Shown: positions 1 to 10,043 of the stretch, one piece after another
Position numbering within the stretch: the stretch's first letter is position 1
Layout: every line of letters begins with the position of its first letter
NCBI RefSeq assembly: GCF_019968765.1
Contig: NZ_CP074150.1
Coordinates: 30,232-94,231, forward strand
Direction of reading: 5' to 3'
Source of the DNA: Enterobacter sp. JBIWA008
GTDB taxonomy: Bacteria; Pseudomonadota; Gammaproteobacteria; Enterobacterales; Enterobacteriaceae
DNA: 64,000 nt
The notes under the pieces: generated by a model
What the model was told of the DNA's origin: nothing
The model's input: the letters and a program-made list of their open reading frames with translations, nothing else
Database searches by the model: none
Translations under genes and position numbers: made by a program

Positions 1-55
1 CCTGAAGATTCAGGGGTAACTCATTATTTTCCATAGCCATTTTATTAACCCGCGG

Positions 56-644
56 TTATCCACAAAGGAAAGTATATACGCATATCACAGTCAACGGAAA
101 TACATACCCCAGTTAATACAATTGCATACCGCAATAGGTGATCCCGCACACAACAGTCAACATACTACACACCACAGTTAATGAAGATAGTCTCCGAGCC
201 CAGGCGCAACGGTGCGCTGCACGATCCGGGGATCTCTTTTTGATCTCACTATGATCTCCTTGAGGATCAATTATTGGATCGAAATATGGAATAACTACCA
301 GCATCCCGTACATATGGACTACTGACATGACACAATACGAATCCTGGTACAACCACCCGGTAATACAATACCCGGAAAGGCAATAATCTTGACTGTGATA
401 TGCAGAAAAATGTATTCCATTGCCCTTCCCTGTTCCTGTTCCTGTTCCTGTTCTGCTTCATGCCGCAGTCAATAATCTACATACTGTAGTCAATTTCTCA
501 CCATTCAGAACCATCCGCTGGATCTTCGCTAGCTTCAGAGCGTCAGCCACACCTTGTAAGTACGCAGTAATTCCTCTTCCTCGACGCATGCGCCTGCGTG
601 CACATGTTTTCTGCGGCGAGCGGATAATATTGACTGAAGTATGC
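56..644. other. Iteron-type replication origin (oriV)
   Basis: A perfect DnaA box (TTATCCACA) lies at 56-64. Iteron-like repeats of the form gcataccNcagtcaa lie directly at 80-94, 102-116, 124-136 (shortened), 146-160, 167-181, 459-474 and 479-493, and inverted at 389-403 and 630-644. Between the two groups are six GATC sites at 223, 231, 242, 253, 265 and 277, spaced 8-12 bp. This combination of DnaA box, Dam sites and iterons is the layout of P1- or RepFIB-like origins bound by an initiator protein. No rep gene is present in the window; it presumably lies just beyond position 1. No protein-coding gene is supported in 1-790. The replicon type cannot be named from this alone. Confidence 0.7.
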
Positions 645-693
645 GGCAGACTTTCAGGTGGATGCTGAACTGAGCACGGCTACATTTTGATCA

Positions 694-775
694 GCTTTGC
701 AATTTTTAAGCTGGTTTGCAATTTTAATGTTGCTTTGCGTTTTTCATCAAGATTTAATATATTAATGCAAAGTTG
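694..775 (+). promoter_or_regulatory. sopA promoter/operator region
   Basis: Two near-identical direct motifs (ctttgcaatttttaa and gtttgcaattttaa), a third shorter tgctttgcg and an inverted ttaatgcaaag crowd the 100 bp upstream of sopA. F-type SopA binds repeated operators here to repress its own operon, so these are the likely SopA sites. The spacing and promoter boxes were judged by eye only. Confidence 0.5.
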
Positions 776-792
776 ATGACAAGGAACAGAGA

Positions 793-1959
793 ATGGGACT
801 GATGGAAACGCTTGACCAGTGTATTAAGGTCGGTCATGAAATGACGAAAGCTATCGCGATTGCACAGTTTAACGATGATAGTCCGGAAGCTAGGAAAATT
901 ACCCGTCGCTGGCGGGTGGGTGAGGCCGCCGATCTGATTGGCGTTTCTTCTCAGGCAATCCGTGATGCAGAAAAAGCAGGACGCCTTCCACATCCTGATA
1001 TGGAAATGCGTGGACGGGTGGAGCAGCGGGTGGGCTACACCATTGAACAAATCAACCATATGCGGGATGTATTTGGCACCCGTCTGCGCCGTCCTGATGA
1101 CAGCGTTCCGCCTGTTATTGCGGTGGCAGCACATAAAGGGGGTGTCTATAAGACATCGGTATCTGTCCACCTGGCACAGGATCTGGCGCTGAAAGGGCTG
1201 AGGGTACTGCTTGTCGAAGGGAATGATCCTCAAGGCACAGCATCCATGTACCACGGCTGGGTCCCTGATTTGCATATCCATGCCGAAGACACACTGTTGC
1301 CTTTTTATCTCGGTGAGCGCGATGATGCAGCCTATGCCGTCAAACCCACCTGCTGGCCAGGTCTCGACATCATTCCGTCATGCCTGGCTTTACACCGCAT
1401 TGAAACAGAGCTCATGGGAAGGTTTGACGACGGAAAACTCCCGACAGAACCCCACATGATGCTTCGTCTGGCCATCGAAACGGTGGCTCATGACTATGAT
1501 GTCATTGTTATCGACAGTGCACCGAACCTCGGTATTGGTACCATCAATGTTGTCTGTGCTGCGGATGTACTCATCGTGCCAACGCCAGCAGAGCTATTCG
1601 ATTACACCTCTGCCCTTCAGTTTTTTGACATGCTGCGCGATCTGTTAAAAAACGTGGATCTGCAGGGTTTTGAACCTGACGTCAGAATTCTTCTAACCAA
1701 GTACAGTAATAACAATGGCTCACAGTCACCTTGGATGGAAGAACAAATCCGCGATGCGTGGGGAAGCATGGTACTAAAAAACGTTGTACGCGAGACCGAT
1801 GAAGTCGGTAAAGGTCAGATCCGTATGAGAACTGTGTTTGAGCAGGCTATCGATCAACGCTCGTCTACAGGAGCATGGCGAAATGCGCTGGCTATCTGGG
1901 AGCCTGTCTGTAATGAAATTTTTGATCGCCTGATTAAACCTCGCTGGGAGATCAGATAA
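793..1959 (+). CDS. sopA: Plasmid partition ATPase SopA (type Ia ParA)
   Basis: 388 residues, the same length as F SopA. SopA is a DNA-binding Walker ATPase that forms dynamic patterns on the nucleoid and moves SopB-sopC complexes apart; it also represses its operon. An N-terminal helix-turn-helix region (about residues 35-100) precedes the deviant Walker A motif KGGVYKTS near residue 115, then VIVIDSAP as Walker B. The start has AGGA about 8 bases upstream and follows the operator-like repeats. It overlaps sopB by one base (TAATG), implying translational coupling. The sequence reads as a close F SopA homologue with no sign of damage. Confidence 0.95.
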   Translation: MGLMETLDQCIKVGHEMTKAIAIAQFNDDSPEARKITRRWRVGEAADLIGVSSQAIRDAEKAGRLPHPDMEMRGRVEQRVGYTIEQINHMRDVFGTRLRRPDDSVPPVIAVAAHKGGVYKTSVSVHLAQDLALKGLRVLLVEGNDPQGTASMYHGWVPDLHIHAEDTLLPFYLGERDDAAYAVKPTCWPGLDIIPSCLALHRIETELMGRFDDGKLPTEPHMMLRLAIETVAHDYDVIVIDSAPNLGIGTINVVCAADVLIVPTPAELFDYTSALQFFDMLRDLLKNVDLQGFEPDVRILLTKYSNNNGSQSPWMEEQIRDAWGSMVLKNVVRETDEVGKGQIRMRTVFEQAIDQRSSTGAWRNALAIWEPVCNEIFDRLIKPRWEIR

Positions 1960-2924
1960 TGAAACGTGCTCCAGTTATTCCAAAACATACAGTAAAAGAT
2001 ATTCACACCGAAACTGAGCCGTCAGCGGCACCCGCAGCTCCGATGGTTGATTCATTAATTGCGCGGGTGGGAGCCATGGCCCGCGGGAATGCCATTCTGC
2101 TTCCAGTTTGCGGCCGGGAAGTGAAATTTATTCTGGAAGCCATCCCAGGCGAGAGTGTTGAAACGGCATCGAGAGTCTGGTCAGGTAATGAACGTGACCA
2201 GGAACTACTGACCGAAGACGCGCTTGATGATCTGATCCCCTCTTTCATACTGAGTGGTCAGCAGACACCTGCGTTCGGACGACGGGTAGAAGGTGTCATT
2301 GAGATTGCAGATGGTAGTCGCCGTCGTAAAGCCGCCATACTGACATCATCGGATTATCGTGTTCTCGTCGGGGATCTCGATGATGAACAGATGATGGCTT
2401 TATCACGGCTGGGTAATGATTACCGCCCTGTCAGCGCTTATGAACGGGGCAACCGCTATGCACAGCGGTTGGAAAATGATTTTAATGGCAATATCTCTGC
2501 TCTGGCTGAAGCTGAGAATATTTCCCGTAAAATCATCACGCGTTGCATCAACACGGCCCATTTGCCAAAATCAGTGGTTGCCCTGTTTACTCATCCTGGT
2601 GAACTTTCCGCCCGCTCTGGGGAGGCTCTGTACAAAGCATTTTCGGGAAAAGAAGCTTTATTGTTGCAACGGACACAACAGCTTCATGAGCAAAAGAAAG
2701 CGGGTGTTATATTTGAATCCGAGGAAGTTATTGGTTTACTGACGGATGTTCTGAAAGAGCCATCAGGTAGAAAAGTTAACCTTAATACCCGTCATCAATT
2801 TGTACCTGGTGCGACAGCTCTATACAAAGGCGATAAGGTAATTTTTAATCTCGATAAATCTCGTTTACCTGCCGAGTGTATCGAGAAGATAGAAAGTATA
2901 CTGCGCGACTTACAAAAAGTTTAG
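1959..2924 (+). CDS. sopB: Centromere-binding partition protein SopB (ParB family)
   Basis: 321 residues, close to F SopB (323). SopB binds the sopC repeats downstream, spreads along DNA and stimulates the SopA ATPase. The ParB/Srx N-terminal domain contains the GSRRRKAA box (about residues 118-125), followed by a KorB-like helix-turn-helix region (about 155-220) and a C-terminal dimerisation domain. The start codon overlaps the sopA stop. Immediately downstream are two exact copies of the SopB palindrome, so the cis site and the protein are still linked. Function by family knowledge; no anomalies seen. Confidence 0.95.
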   Translation: MKRAPVIPKHTVKDIHTETEPSAAPAAPMVDSLIARVGAMARGNAILLPVCGREVKFILEAIPGESVETASRVWSGNERDQELLTEDALDDLIPSFILSGQQTPAFGRRVEGVIEIADGSRRRKAAILTSSDYRVLVGDLDDEQMMALSRLGNDYRPVSAYERGNRYAQRLENDFNGNISALAEAENISRKIITRCINTAHLPKSVVALFTHPGELSARSGEALYKAFSGKEALLLQRTQQLHEQKKAGVIFESEEVIGLLTDVLKEPSGRKVNLNTRHQFVPGATALYKGDKVIFNLDKSRLPAECIEKIESILRDLQKV

Positions 2925-3140
2925 CCTGTTTAATGATACAAGCGAGCGTTATCATTAATTTCCAATATCTTTAATGCGTTACATGCTGCTTCGGAATATA
3001 TACATCCGGAGCAGCTATTCTCTGCACTATAGCCCTGTGTTGTTAAAAAGGTCTGATTTCTTCTCCCAACCTGATTGTTACCACAATCTAAGATCTAGTA
3101 CCTGCTACTTTTTCTTAACCAGTTCCACGGTTTTGCATAT

Positions 3141-3298
3141 CAGAACTCAGACGGTAACCCATCCCGGAATACTGATTCCACACATCGGATTTAACTGGGA
3201 CCACGGTCCCATCTCCTACTTGCGTGGCAGAACTCACCCGTCAACCCCGCCCTAAATGCCAATTCCACACATCGGATTTAACTGGGACCACGGTCCCA
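3141..3298 (+). repeat. sopC: sopC-like partition site with two SopB palindromes
   Basis: The 16-bp SopB-binding palindrome TGGGACCACGGTCCCA occurs exactly at 3196-3211 and 3283-3298. Each copy is preceded by the same ttccacacatcggattta stretch, and a related cagaactca motif recurs at 3141 and 3228, giving a unit of 87 bp. F sopC has twelve 43-bp units, so this centromere is much reduced and its period is about twice that of F. The rest of 2925-3474 holds no gene that I recognise. Confidence 0.85.
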
Positions 3299-3474
3299 CT
3301 CTGTTCAGCTGTTTCTATCACAATACCGACTTTGAGATGTTACAGTGATTCCTGTATTCGGTGCGTAAGAAGATTGTGTTCGTTTTGTTCCATGGTGCTT
3401 CCTCGCTCACTCGCGTGCTTCGCCCTGTCGTTCGGCTGCGGCGAGCACTACTGGCTCTCTCTGAAAGGCAAAAT

Positions 3475-4519
3475 TTAACTGATCCTCGCAATGGGGATAT
3501 CTTTCCAGCGGGTGGTGTACGCAGGGGAGAGCATATCGCGTTTCATCTGCCAAGAAGGTGCAATCCCTCGTCCGGCAAACCAGAGTTGTCCCAGACCGGA
3601 ATGATTAATGCCATCGAGAACCTTCATCAGCTCAGCGCTGTGAGGACGTGGCGGACGTTCGTCGAACAGCTGCAACTGCGAAATGCCGGAGCCGGTGAAG
3701 TCATTCAGCATCACACCGGCTTTGGCATACCGGTGCCCGTCCTTCCAGATCCGCTCCAGAGCCGTAGTGGCGGCCGCAATGATGTCCCGGGTGTCCTGAG
3801 TGGGGGTAAGCAGTTTCTCCGTGGCCACGTTGCCGTAGTAAGGCTCTTTAACGGCGAACGGAGACGTTTTGATGAATACGGAAATATGCCGGCAGTACTG
3901 GTGCTCTTTCCGCAGCTTTTCAGAGGCCCGCTCTGCGTACTGACAGACAGCCTGGCGGAGCGAATCGTATTCAGTGATCTTCTCGCCAAAACTGCGGCTG
4001 CAGACAATCTGTTGTTTAGTAGGCGGTGCTTCTTCAAGCGACATGCAGCTTTCCCCGTTCAGTTCGCGCACTGTTCGCTCGAGAACGACGGAGAAATTTT
4101 TCCGGATGAAGGCCGGGTTCGTCAGGGCCAGATCAAGCGCGGTCCTGATGCCAAGAACATTGAGCTTGCGCGCAATACTGTTTCCCACGCCCCAGATCTC
4201 TTCGACCGGCTGCAGTGAAAGCAGTTTCCGCGTTCGCTGAGGATTCCCCCGGGTCAGGGCGAGCACGCCACGAAACTGTTTCCACTCCTTTGAGGCCCAC
4301 TGGGCTGATTTTGCCAGGGTTTTCGTCGGCCCGGCACCCACGCCGATGGTCAGACGGGTACAGTCATACACGTGCTGGCGCAGCTGCCGGCCGAAGTCCT
4401 CCAGGTCCATGCAGTGCTCAACGCTGGTCAGGTCGAGGAACATCTCGTCAATCGAATACTGTTCCACCCTGGGGGCCAGCTCCTCCAGGCAGTTCATGAC
4501 GCGCGCTGACATCGAGGCA
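3475..4519 (-). pseudogene. umuC: umuC 3' part (interrupted by the 8.7 kb element)
   Basis: This minus-strand segment encodes about 347 residues matching UmuC from just after the NYELY motif to the C-terminus, including YSIDEMFLDL (palm carboxylates), SRSFGE and the C-terminal QLQLFDE beta-clamp-type motif. UmuC is the catalytic subunit of DNA polymerase V. The missing 75 N-terminal residues are at 13230-13456 on the same strand. Both halves meet at a single TAT codon, so excision of the insert would restore the gene exactly. An internal ATG at 4512 could start a fragment, but it would lack the first catalytic residues. Confidence 0.95.
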
Positions 4520-4771
4520 CTTATGTGGAATAGAAAATCAATATAAATAATGCATGCTTTAAAAGATTACTATGAACTAAAAGCATACGTCCGAAATTGT
4601 TACCATATCTCAAGATTCACAACTAATAATTTCGTATATTAATCCTCCAGGGCAGGTAGTCAGCTATCTGTTTGGCTTCCCTGATGCGATGGTAAAATGA
4701 AAAGACCACCGTTATGGGTTTAATAAAAAGATGCAGTCTTCTCCAGCTCAGCATGTTAGAAGGATTTTTCA

Positions 4772-6910
4772 ATGGATGTTGAAATCAACTACTGCAATAA
4801 CATAGATAACGCTTGCATTACACTCTCTGAAAATAAACTTAACATTAAGTTCGCTCCAAATGGCACGGGTAAAAGCACCATATCACGTGCCGTTTTGCAC
4901 AGTGTTTCTCGTGATGTCGCTGGTCTTAACAGTCTGCTACCTTTTAAGTTTCGAGCAGCGAATCCCGACGAATTTCAGCCCAGTGTAACGGGAACAGAGC
5001 AAATTCAGGATGTAATGTGCTTTGATGAAAAGTACGTATCTCAGTTCACATTTCAGCCTGATGAACTGATTAGTAACAGCTTTGACATCTTTATCAAAAC
5101 AGAAGCCTACAACCAAACGGAGCGAGAGATCGACTCGATGGTAATGGCAATCCGGCAGGAATTCAGTGGTAATGATGAGCTTGAGCTATTTATTACACAT
5201 CTTCAGGAGCTTAGTGGTGCGTTCAAGCTGACAAGCAAGGGCTTATCTAAAGCCTCTACGGGGATGAAGGGGTTGGCAGGGGGTAACAAGCTTCAGCATA
5301 TTCCCTCCGGGCTAGAGCCTTATCAGCCATTTATTCAGAGTCCTCGTAATGTAGAGTGGATCGAGTGGCAGACCAAAGGGTATGAAAATTTCTGCTCACT
5401 CTCTGAGGGATGCTGTCCTTTCTGCACAGGTGATTCTCACGAAAAAGCAGAACAAATTAGCAAAGTAAGCGCTGAATATGACAAAGCAGTGATCAAAAAT
5501 CTGGTTGGTATCATCACAGTACTTGATAAATTAGGCGAGTATTTTTCCGAAGCCGCACGCTCCCGTCTGAGGGAAATAACGACGTTACAGGGAGGATTGG
5601 AGAAGAAGCATGAAGACTATCTTGTTACCGTAAAGCAGCAGACAGAAAATCTTCTGGCCATGCTCTTAACATTAAAAACCCTGAACAGTTTTACTTTTAA
5701 CGACGCCGGAAATATTCGTGCCTCTTTAGCCTCTTTTCGTTTGGATGTGAAGTATTTTTCCGAGCTGCAATCTGATAAAACTCTTGCAACAATTGGGCGA
5801 CTGAACGCCTCGTTAGATAGCCTCATTTCCCAGGCTGGTTTGCTGCAGGGGCAAATCAACAAGCAGCGCGCTGGCATGCAGCGGCTCATTCAGAAACACA
5901 AGAAGGATATCAACACTTTTCTGGCATATGCGGGTTACCGCTATCAGGTAGATATATCTGGCGATGGAGAACAGTGCCGTCTTAAGCTTCGCCATGTCGA
6001 CTATACCGACTATCTCAGTGGAGGTAGCCAACATTTGAGCTACGGCGAGCGTAATGCCTTTTCGATCGTTCTTTTTATGTACGAATGCCTGGCTCGTAAG
6101 CCCAACCTGATTATTCTCGATGATCCTATCTCTTCGTTTGATAAAAACAAAAAATTTGCCATCCTAGAAATGTTGTTCCGCCGTGACTCATCTGAGTGTT
6201 TGAAAAACCAGACGGTACTGATGCTTACACATGACGTTGAGCCAATCATCGATACTCTGAAGTCGGTGAAGAAGTTGTTTAGTAACCAGGTTACTGCATC
6301 CTATTTACGTTATAGCACTGGCACGATAACTGAATTACCTATCCGCGAAAGCGATATTCTGACGTTTGCCCAAATCTGCAAAGTGGTTCTCGAATCCGAC
6401 TGTGATGACCTGATCAAGCTCATTTATCTTCGCAGGCATTATGAAATCATGGACAATCGAGGTGATGTTTATCAGGTACTTTCTAACTTGTTTCACCGCC
6501 GAGAGGAACCAATCGACACACGCCTACCTCTGATTGAAGGAACAGGGTACCCGATGATGGACCCGGAGAGCTTCCTTAATGGATGCTGTTTAATCACTAA
6601 AAATATTTTTGGTTTTGATTACCCCCATACGCTGAGCTTGCTGAATGATCCTGACAAAATTCTGTCGTTATATCGAAGCTGCACGAATGGCTATGAAAAA
6701 CTTCAGGTGTTCCGACTACTGGAACCTGAGGCCGATAACCGTGTCATTCGCAAGTTTGTGAATGAAACCTATCATATTGAAAACGAGTTTATCTGCCAAC
6801 TAGACCCCACACGATTCGATCTTATCCCGGAATACGTTATTGTTGAATGTGACAGGCTGCTCCTTAATATCGGGGCGTCGAACGATGATGCTGAACTGGA
6901 AACGGCCTGA
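4772..6910 (+). CDS. RloC/PrrC-like ABC-type ATPase with candidate anticodon-nuclease tail
   Basis: 712 residues. ATPase parts: Walker A PNGTGKST (29-36), ABC signature LSYGER (422-427), Walker B LIILDDP (446-452) and H-loop THD (486-488). The two ATPase halves are split by a helical insertion with a CPFC pair (215-218) resembling a zinc hook. The C-terminal 170 residues contain R554-x3-E558 and H575 (LRRHYE then LFHRRE), which recalls the R-x3-E...H triad of PrrC/RloC anticodon nucleases, although the His spacing is shorter than in PrrC. RloC and PrrC cut tRNA when restriction fails; here the neighbour is EcoRII rather than a type I system. A ribosome site AGAAGGA precedes the ATG and a strong terminator follows. 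Nuclease activity is inference; an SMC-like repair ATPase is the alternative. Confidence 0.6.
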   Translation: MDVEINYCNNIDNACITLSENKLNIKFAPNGTGKSTISRAVLHSVSRDVAGLNSLLPFKFRAANPDEFQPSVTGTEQIQDVMCFDEKYVSQFTFQPDELISNSFDIFIKTEAYNQTEREIDSMVMAIRQEFSGNDELELFITHLQELSGAFKLTSKGLSKASTGMKGLAGGNKLQHIPSGLEPYQPFIQSPRNVEWIEWQTKGYENFCSLSEGCCPFCTGDSHEKAEQISKVSAEYDKAVIKNLVGIITVLDKLGEYFSEAARSRLREITTLQGGLEKKHEDYLVTVKQQTENLLAMLLTLKTLNSFTFNDAGNIRASLASFRLDVKYFSELQSDKTLATIGRLNASLDSLISQAGLLQGQINKQRAGMQRLIQKHKKDINTFLAYAGYRYQVDISGDGEQCRLKLRHVDYTDYLSGGSQHLSYGERNAFSIVLFMYECLARKPNLIILDDPISSFDKNKKFAILEMLFRRDSSECLKNQTVLMLTHDVEPIIDTLKSVKKLFSNQVTASYLRYSTGTITELPIRESDILTFAQICKVVLESDCDDLIKLIYLRRHYEIMDNRGDVYQVLSNLFHRREEPIDTRLPLIEGTGYPMMDPESFLNGCCLITKNIFGFDYPHTLSLLNDPDKILSLYRSCTNGYEKLQVFRLLEPEADNRVIRKFVNETYHIENEFICQLDPTRFDLIPEYVIVECDRLLLNIGASNDDAELETA

Positions 6911-6990
6911 ACGTATGGTCTAGATGTAACTCTTCTTAGCAGTGAAGGTGAGTAGTAATACTCACCTACCTGGATCTCCAATTCAATTGA

Positions 6991-7014
6991 GCCTGCTGAT
7001 AAGCAGGCCTTTTT
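6991..7014 (+). terminator. Rho-independent terminator after the RloC-like gene
   Basis: Stem GCCTGCT / AGCAGGC with loop GATA, followed by CTTTTT. It ends the ATPase transcript 80 bp after its stop codon and separates it from ecoRIIM. Confidence 0.85.
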
Positions 7015-7213
7015 GGCGAGACACAGAAGCCTATAAAGTTGGGACATGCGAGACATGGCGCTTTTTATGCCGCCAGATAGTATCTTTCTGGTCCTGTAAT
7101 GACAAAAAGCTGATTTCCGTTAACAATAACCCTGTTTAAATATCCAGATAAAAACATTTCCTCTGGGTCAAATGAGTGATACAGTTTCACCCATAAGACC
7201 CAATGGAGGCAAT

Positions 7214-8647
7214 ATGTCTGAATTTGAATTACTGGCGCAGGATCTGCTTGAGAAAGCAGAGGCGGAAGAACAACTGCGACAGGAAAATGATAAAAAGCTG
7301 CTCGGGCAGGTGCTGGAAATCTATGACCAGAAGTACGTGGCTGAACTGCTTAGAAAAGTTGGTAAAAATGAGTGGAGTCGCGAGACTCTTAATCGCTGGA
7401 TTAATGGTAAGTGCTCACCTAAGTCGCTGACGTTAGCCGAAGAGGAACTTCTACGAAAAATGCTTCCGGAAGCGCCTGCACATCACCCTGACTATGCCTT
7501 CCGGTTTATTGACCTGTTTGCTGGCATTGGAGGTATACGGAAGGGCTTCGAAACCATCGGTGGCCAGTGCGTTTTTACCAGTGAATGGAATAAAGAGGCT
7601 GTGCGCACATATAAAGCTAACTGGTTTAACGATGCTCAGGAACACACTTTCAATCTCGATATTCGGGAAGTCACGCTCAGTGATAAACCTGAAGTACCTG
7701 AAAACGATGCCTATGCTTACATTAATGAGCATGTGCCGGATCATGATGTACTTCTGGCAGGTTTCCCCTGTCAACCGTTCAGCCTTGCGGGTGTAAGCAA
7801 GAAAAACTCGCTCGGGCGCGCGCATGGTTTCGAATGTGAGGCTCAGGGAACGCTTTTCTTCGATGTGGCGCGTATTATCCGCGCAAAAAAACCTGCCATC
7901 TTTGTTCTTGAAAACGTTAAAAACCTGAAGAGCCATGACAAGGGTAAAACCTTTAAAGTCATCATGGATACCCTCGACGAACTGGGCTATGAAGTTGCGG
8001 ATGCAGCTGAGATGGGCAAAAACGATCCTAAAGTTATCGACGGAAAGCACTTTTTACCTCAACACCGAGAACGTATCGTTTTGGTCGGTTTCCGTCGTGA
8101 TCTGAATATTCACCAGGGCTTTACCCTGCGCGATATTAGTCGTTTTTATCCGGAACAGCGTCCGTCATTTGGCGAACTGCTGGAACCCGTGGTTGACAGC
8201 AAATATATACTGACGCCGAAACTCTGGGAGTATCTCTATAACTACGCCAAAAAGCACGCAGCTAAGGGTAACGGATTCGGTTTTGGCCTCGTTAATCCTG
8301 AAAATAAAGAAAGCATTGCCCGTACGCTTTCTGCTCGCTATCACAAAGACGGGTCTGAAATTCTGATAGACCGTGGCTGGGATATGGCCACAGGTGAAAC
8401 AGACTTCGCGAACGAAGAAAATCAGGCGCATCGGCCCCGCAGGCTGACTCCACGAGAGTGCGCGCGCCTTATGGGTTTTGAAAAAGTAGATGGCAGGCCT
8501 TTTCGCATTCCTGTGTCAGACACTCAGTCGTACAGGCAGTTCGGTAACTCCGTAGTGGTGCCCGTGTTTGAAGCCGTAGCCAAACTGCTTGAACCTTATA
8601 TCCTGAAAGCGGTTTATGCCGATTCGTGCAAGGTTGAACGAATCTGA
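7214..8647 (+). CDS. ecoRIIM: EcoRII cytosine-5 DNA methyltransferase (CCWGG)
   Basis: Reading from the ATG at 7214, which has GGAGG six bases upstream, gives 477 residues, the length of M.EcoRII; an in-frame ATG at 7172 would add 14 residues and has no good ribosome site. The enzyme methylates the inner cytosine of CCWGG and protects against EcoRII (and overlaps Dcm specificity). Motif I DLFAGIGG begins at residue 100; the catalytic cysteine lies in GFPCQPFS at Cys186, its known position; ENVKN is motif VI; the C-terminal [10 protein letters not shown] is motif X. An N-terminal extension of about 95 residues holds a helix-turn-helix-like region, used by M.EcoRII for self-regulation. The sequence is essentially that of M.EcoRII. 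It converges on ecoRIIR. Confidence 0.97.
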   Translation: MSEFELLAQDLLEKAEAEEQLRQENDKKLLGQVLEIYDQKYVAELLRKVGKNEWSRETLNRWINGKCSPKSLTLAEEELLRKMLPEAPAHHPDYAFRFIDLFAGIGGIRKGFETIGGQCVFTSEWNKEAVRTYKANWFNDAQEHTFNLDIREVTLSDKPEVPENDAYAYINEHVPDHDVLLAGFPCQPFSLAGVSKKNSLGRAHGFECEAQGTLFFDVARIIRAKKPAIFVLENVKNLKSHDKGKTFKVIMDTLDELGYEVADAAEMGKNDPKVIDGKHFLPQHRERIVLVGFRRDLNIHQGFTLRDISRFYPEQRPSFGELLEPVVDSKYILTPKLWEYLYNYAKKHAAKGNGFGFGLVNPENKESIARTLSARYHKDGSEILIDRGWDMATGETDFANEENQAHRPRRLTPRECARLMGFEKVDGRPFRIPVSDTQSYRQFGNSVVVPVFEAVAKLLEPYILKAVYADSCKVERI

Positions 8648-8653
8648 TCGCTC

Positions 8654-8675
8654 CTCCCGGTATTTATGCCGGGAG
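8654..8675. terminator. Shared terminator between convergent ecoRIIM and ecoRIIR
   Basis: Inverted repeat CTCCCGG / CCGGGAG with an 8-base loop lies in the 33-bp gap between the two stop codons. U-tracts are weak, so this is a probable bidirectional stop. Confidence 0.6.
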
Positions 8676-8680
8676 ATTAT

Positions 8681-9889
8681 CTATGGAATATCTGCGTAAA
8701 GCCCTGTCAGCTCAGCAATAAACGCACCTAGCGTCATTAGCTCAGCTCTCACCGCCTCCGGGTATTTTTTGTGCAGAGATGATGGCACGACCAGTCTGAC
8801 ACCCGACTCCCGCATCTCCCGATATTGAGCCAGAGAAACTCCCTCCTGGAGTGTAAACAGATGCACCTGATGAATTTTATCGGCCTCATTCAGTATCTGA
8901 CGCCAGCGATCCTTACAGGTAGTCTTGACTGCCAGCATGCGCAGATTTTCTACGGGAAACTCAGTATCGTGGTAAGCCCCTGCGGAAGGGAAAAGGAAAT
9001 CGGGTTTTTTATTACCTTCTGTGACGGCCTGCGTCGCAAAGTGTCGCAGGCCGTGCTCAATGAATAGATGCTCCAGGTGCAGTTCCAGCGACTTCCCGGC
9101 TCTGGATTTACGGCGATTGCTGACAGAATTGGCCAGCGCAATAAATTCATCCACAGAGCCAAATCCTTTCCGGATGATATCCAGAACATGCAGTTCCTCA
9201 ACCAACAGAAATATGTCGTACTCCACGCGCCGGCGGTCAAGAAGTTGCTCATCCGGATCAAGGGAATTTTTCACATAATGGCTGGCTGCATACTGAATAA
9301 TTTCACTTCCCGACGGAAAGCGCAGGTGCCAGTCTTCAGGTAGAATATATTTATGATTTACTGGCGCTTGCTGTAGAGATAGTCCGCCAAGAATCTGTCC
9401 TGCGGGGCCGGATATAAGCGCTCCGGGTATAACTTCACCAATAGCGGTCTCAATGACGTCCTCTTCATCAGTGCTGGCGCATACCCAAATATTTACTTCC
9501 TTACAGTCCCCCCCTTGCTCATCAAGCTTGAAAGCCAGGAGCGTCAGAGCCCCTGTATTTTCAGGATCCTGAAGTGGGCTGCCTCTACCCCAGCGGGTAA
9601 TCCTTTTTTCATTCCGGGTTTTACCAAAATGACGGCTGTTATAATAAATTGCCCGGGCTTCGCTGTCAGGGCAATCATGCGATGACACATGTGCGGTGAG
9701 AAAAACCGAAGGGTTCAGTTCACGGGTATGGTTGATAGACGGAAACAGTTTTTCAACGATACCTGAAGGGATATAAAGCCCTACCTGGTGACCACCTGTT
9801 GCGCCGGTATCGTTGGCGGAAAGGCGTTTGATGTAGACGAAGTAATTCTCACATGCGATCTCAAGTAGCCAGTTGTGGAAAACCGACAT
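8681..9889 (-). CDS. ecoRIIR: Type IIE restriction endonuclease EcoRII
   Basis: 402 residues from the ATG at 9889, which lies six bases after GGGG; an ATG two codons upstream (9895) touches the same purine run. R.EcoRII cleaves unmethylated CCWGG and needs a second copy of the site bound at its N-terminal effector domain. The first 170 residues are that B3-like effector domain (MSVFHNWLLEIACENYF start); the C-terminal half is a PD-(D/E)XK nuclease with KKPDFLFPS and the LAVKTTCKDRW segment holding the catalytic lysine. Recognised directly as R.EcoRII; no truncation. Together with the methylase it forms a complete post-segregational killing and phage-restriction unit. Confidence 0.97.
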   Translation of the reverse strand: MSVFHNWLLEIACENYFVYIKRLSANDTGATGGHQVGLYIPSGIVEKLFPSINHTRELNPSVFLTAHVSSHDCPDSEARAIYYNSRHFGKTRNEKRITRWGRGSPLQDPENTGALTLLAFKLDEQGGDCKEVNIWVCASTDEEDVIETAIGEVIPGALISGPAGQILGGLSLQQAPVNHKYILPEDWHLRFPSGSEIIQYAASHYVKNSLDPDEQLLDRRRVEYDIFLLVEELHVLDIIRKGFGSVDEFIALANSVSNRRKSRAGKSLELHLEHLFIEHGLRHFATQAVTEGNKKPDFLFPSAGAYHDTEFPVENLRMLAVKTTCKDRWRQILNEADKIHQVHLFTLQEGVSLAQYREMRESGVRLVVPSSLHKKYPEAVRAELMTLGAFIAELTGLYADIP

Positions 9890-10043
9890 AAGCATCCCCT
9901 GTTACCCTGAAACTCTACTCACCATTTTTTCATAATTATATACAAACAGCCAGAAAGGCTGTTACAGGCGATTTGATCTGCAACCTATTGGTTAATATGC
10001 TCTGATGTGCGCAATCTTCGCTTTTTGCTCATATTGGTTCATT

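Noticed and set aside
3361..4218. Plus-strand open frame of 285 codons opposite umuC
   Set aside because: It mirrors the umuC coding sequence on the other strand and shows no domain.
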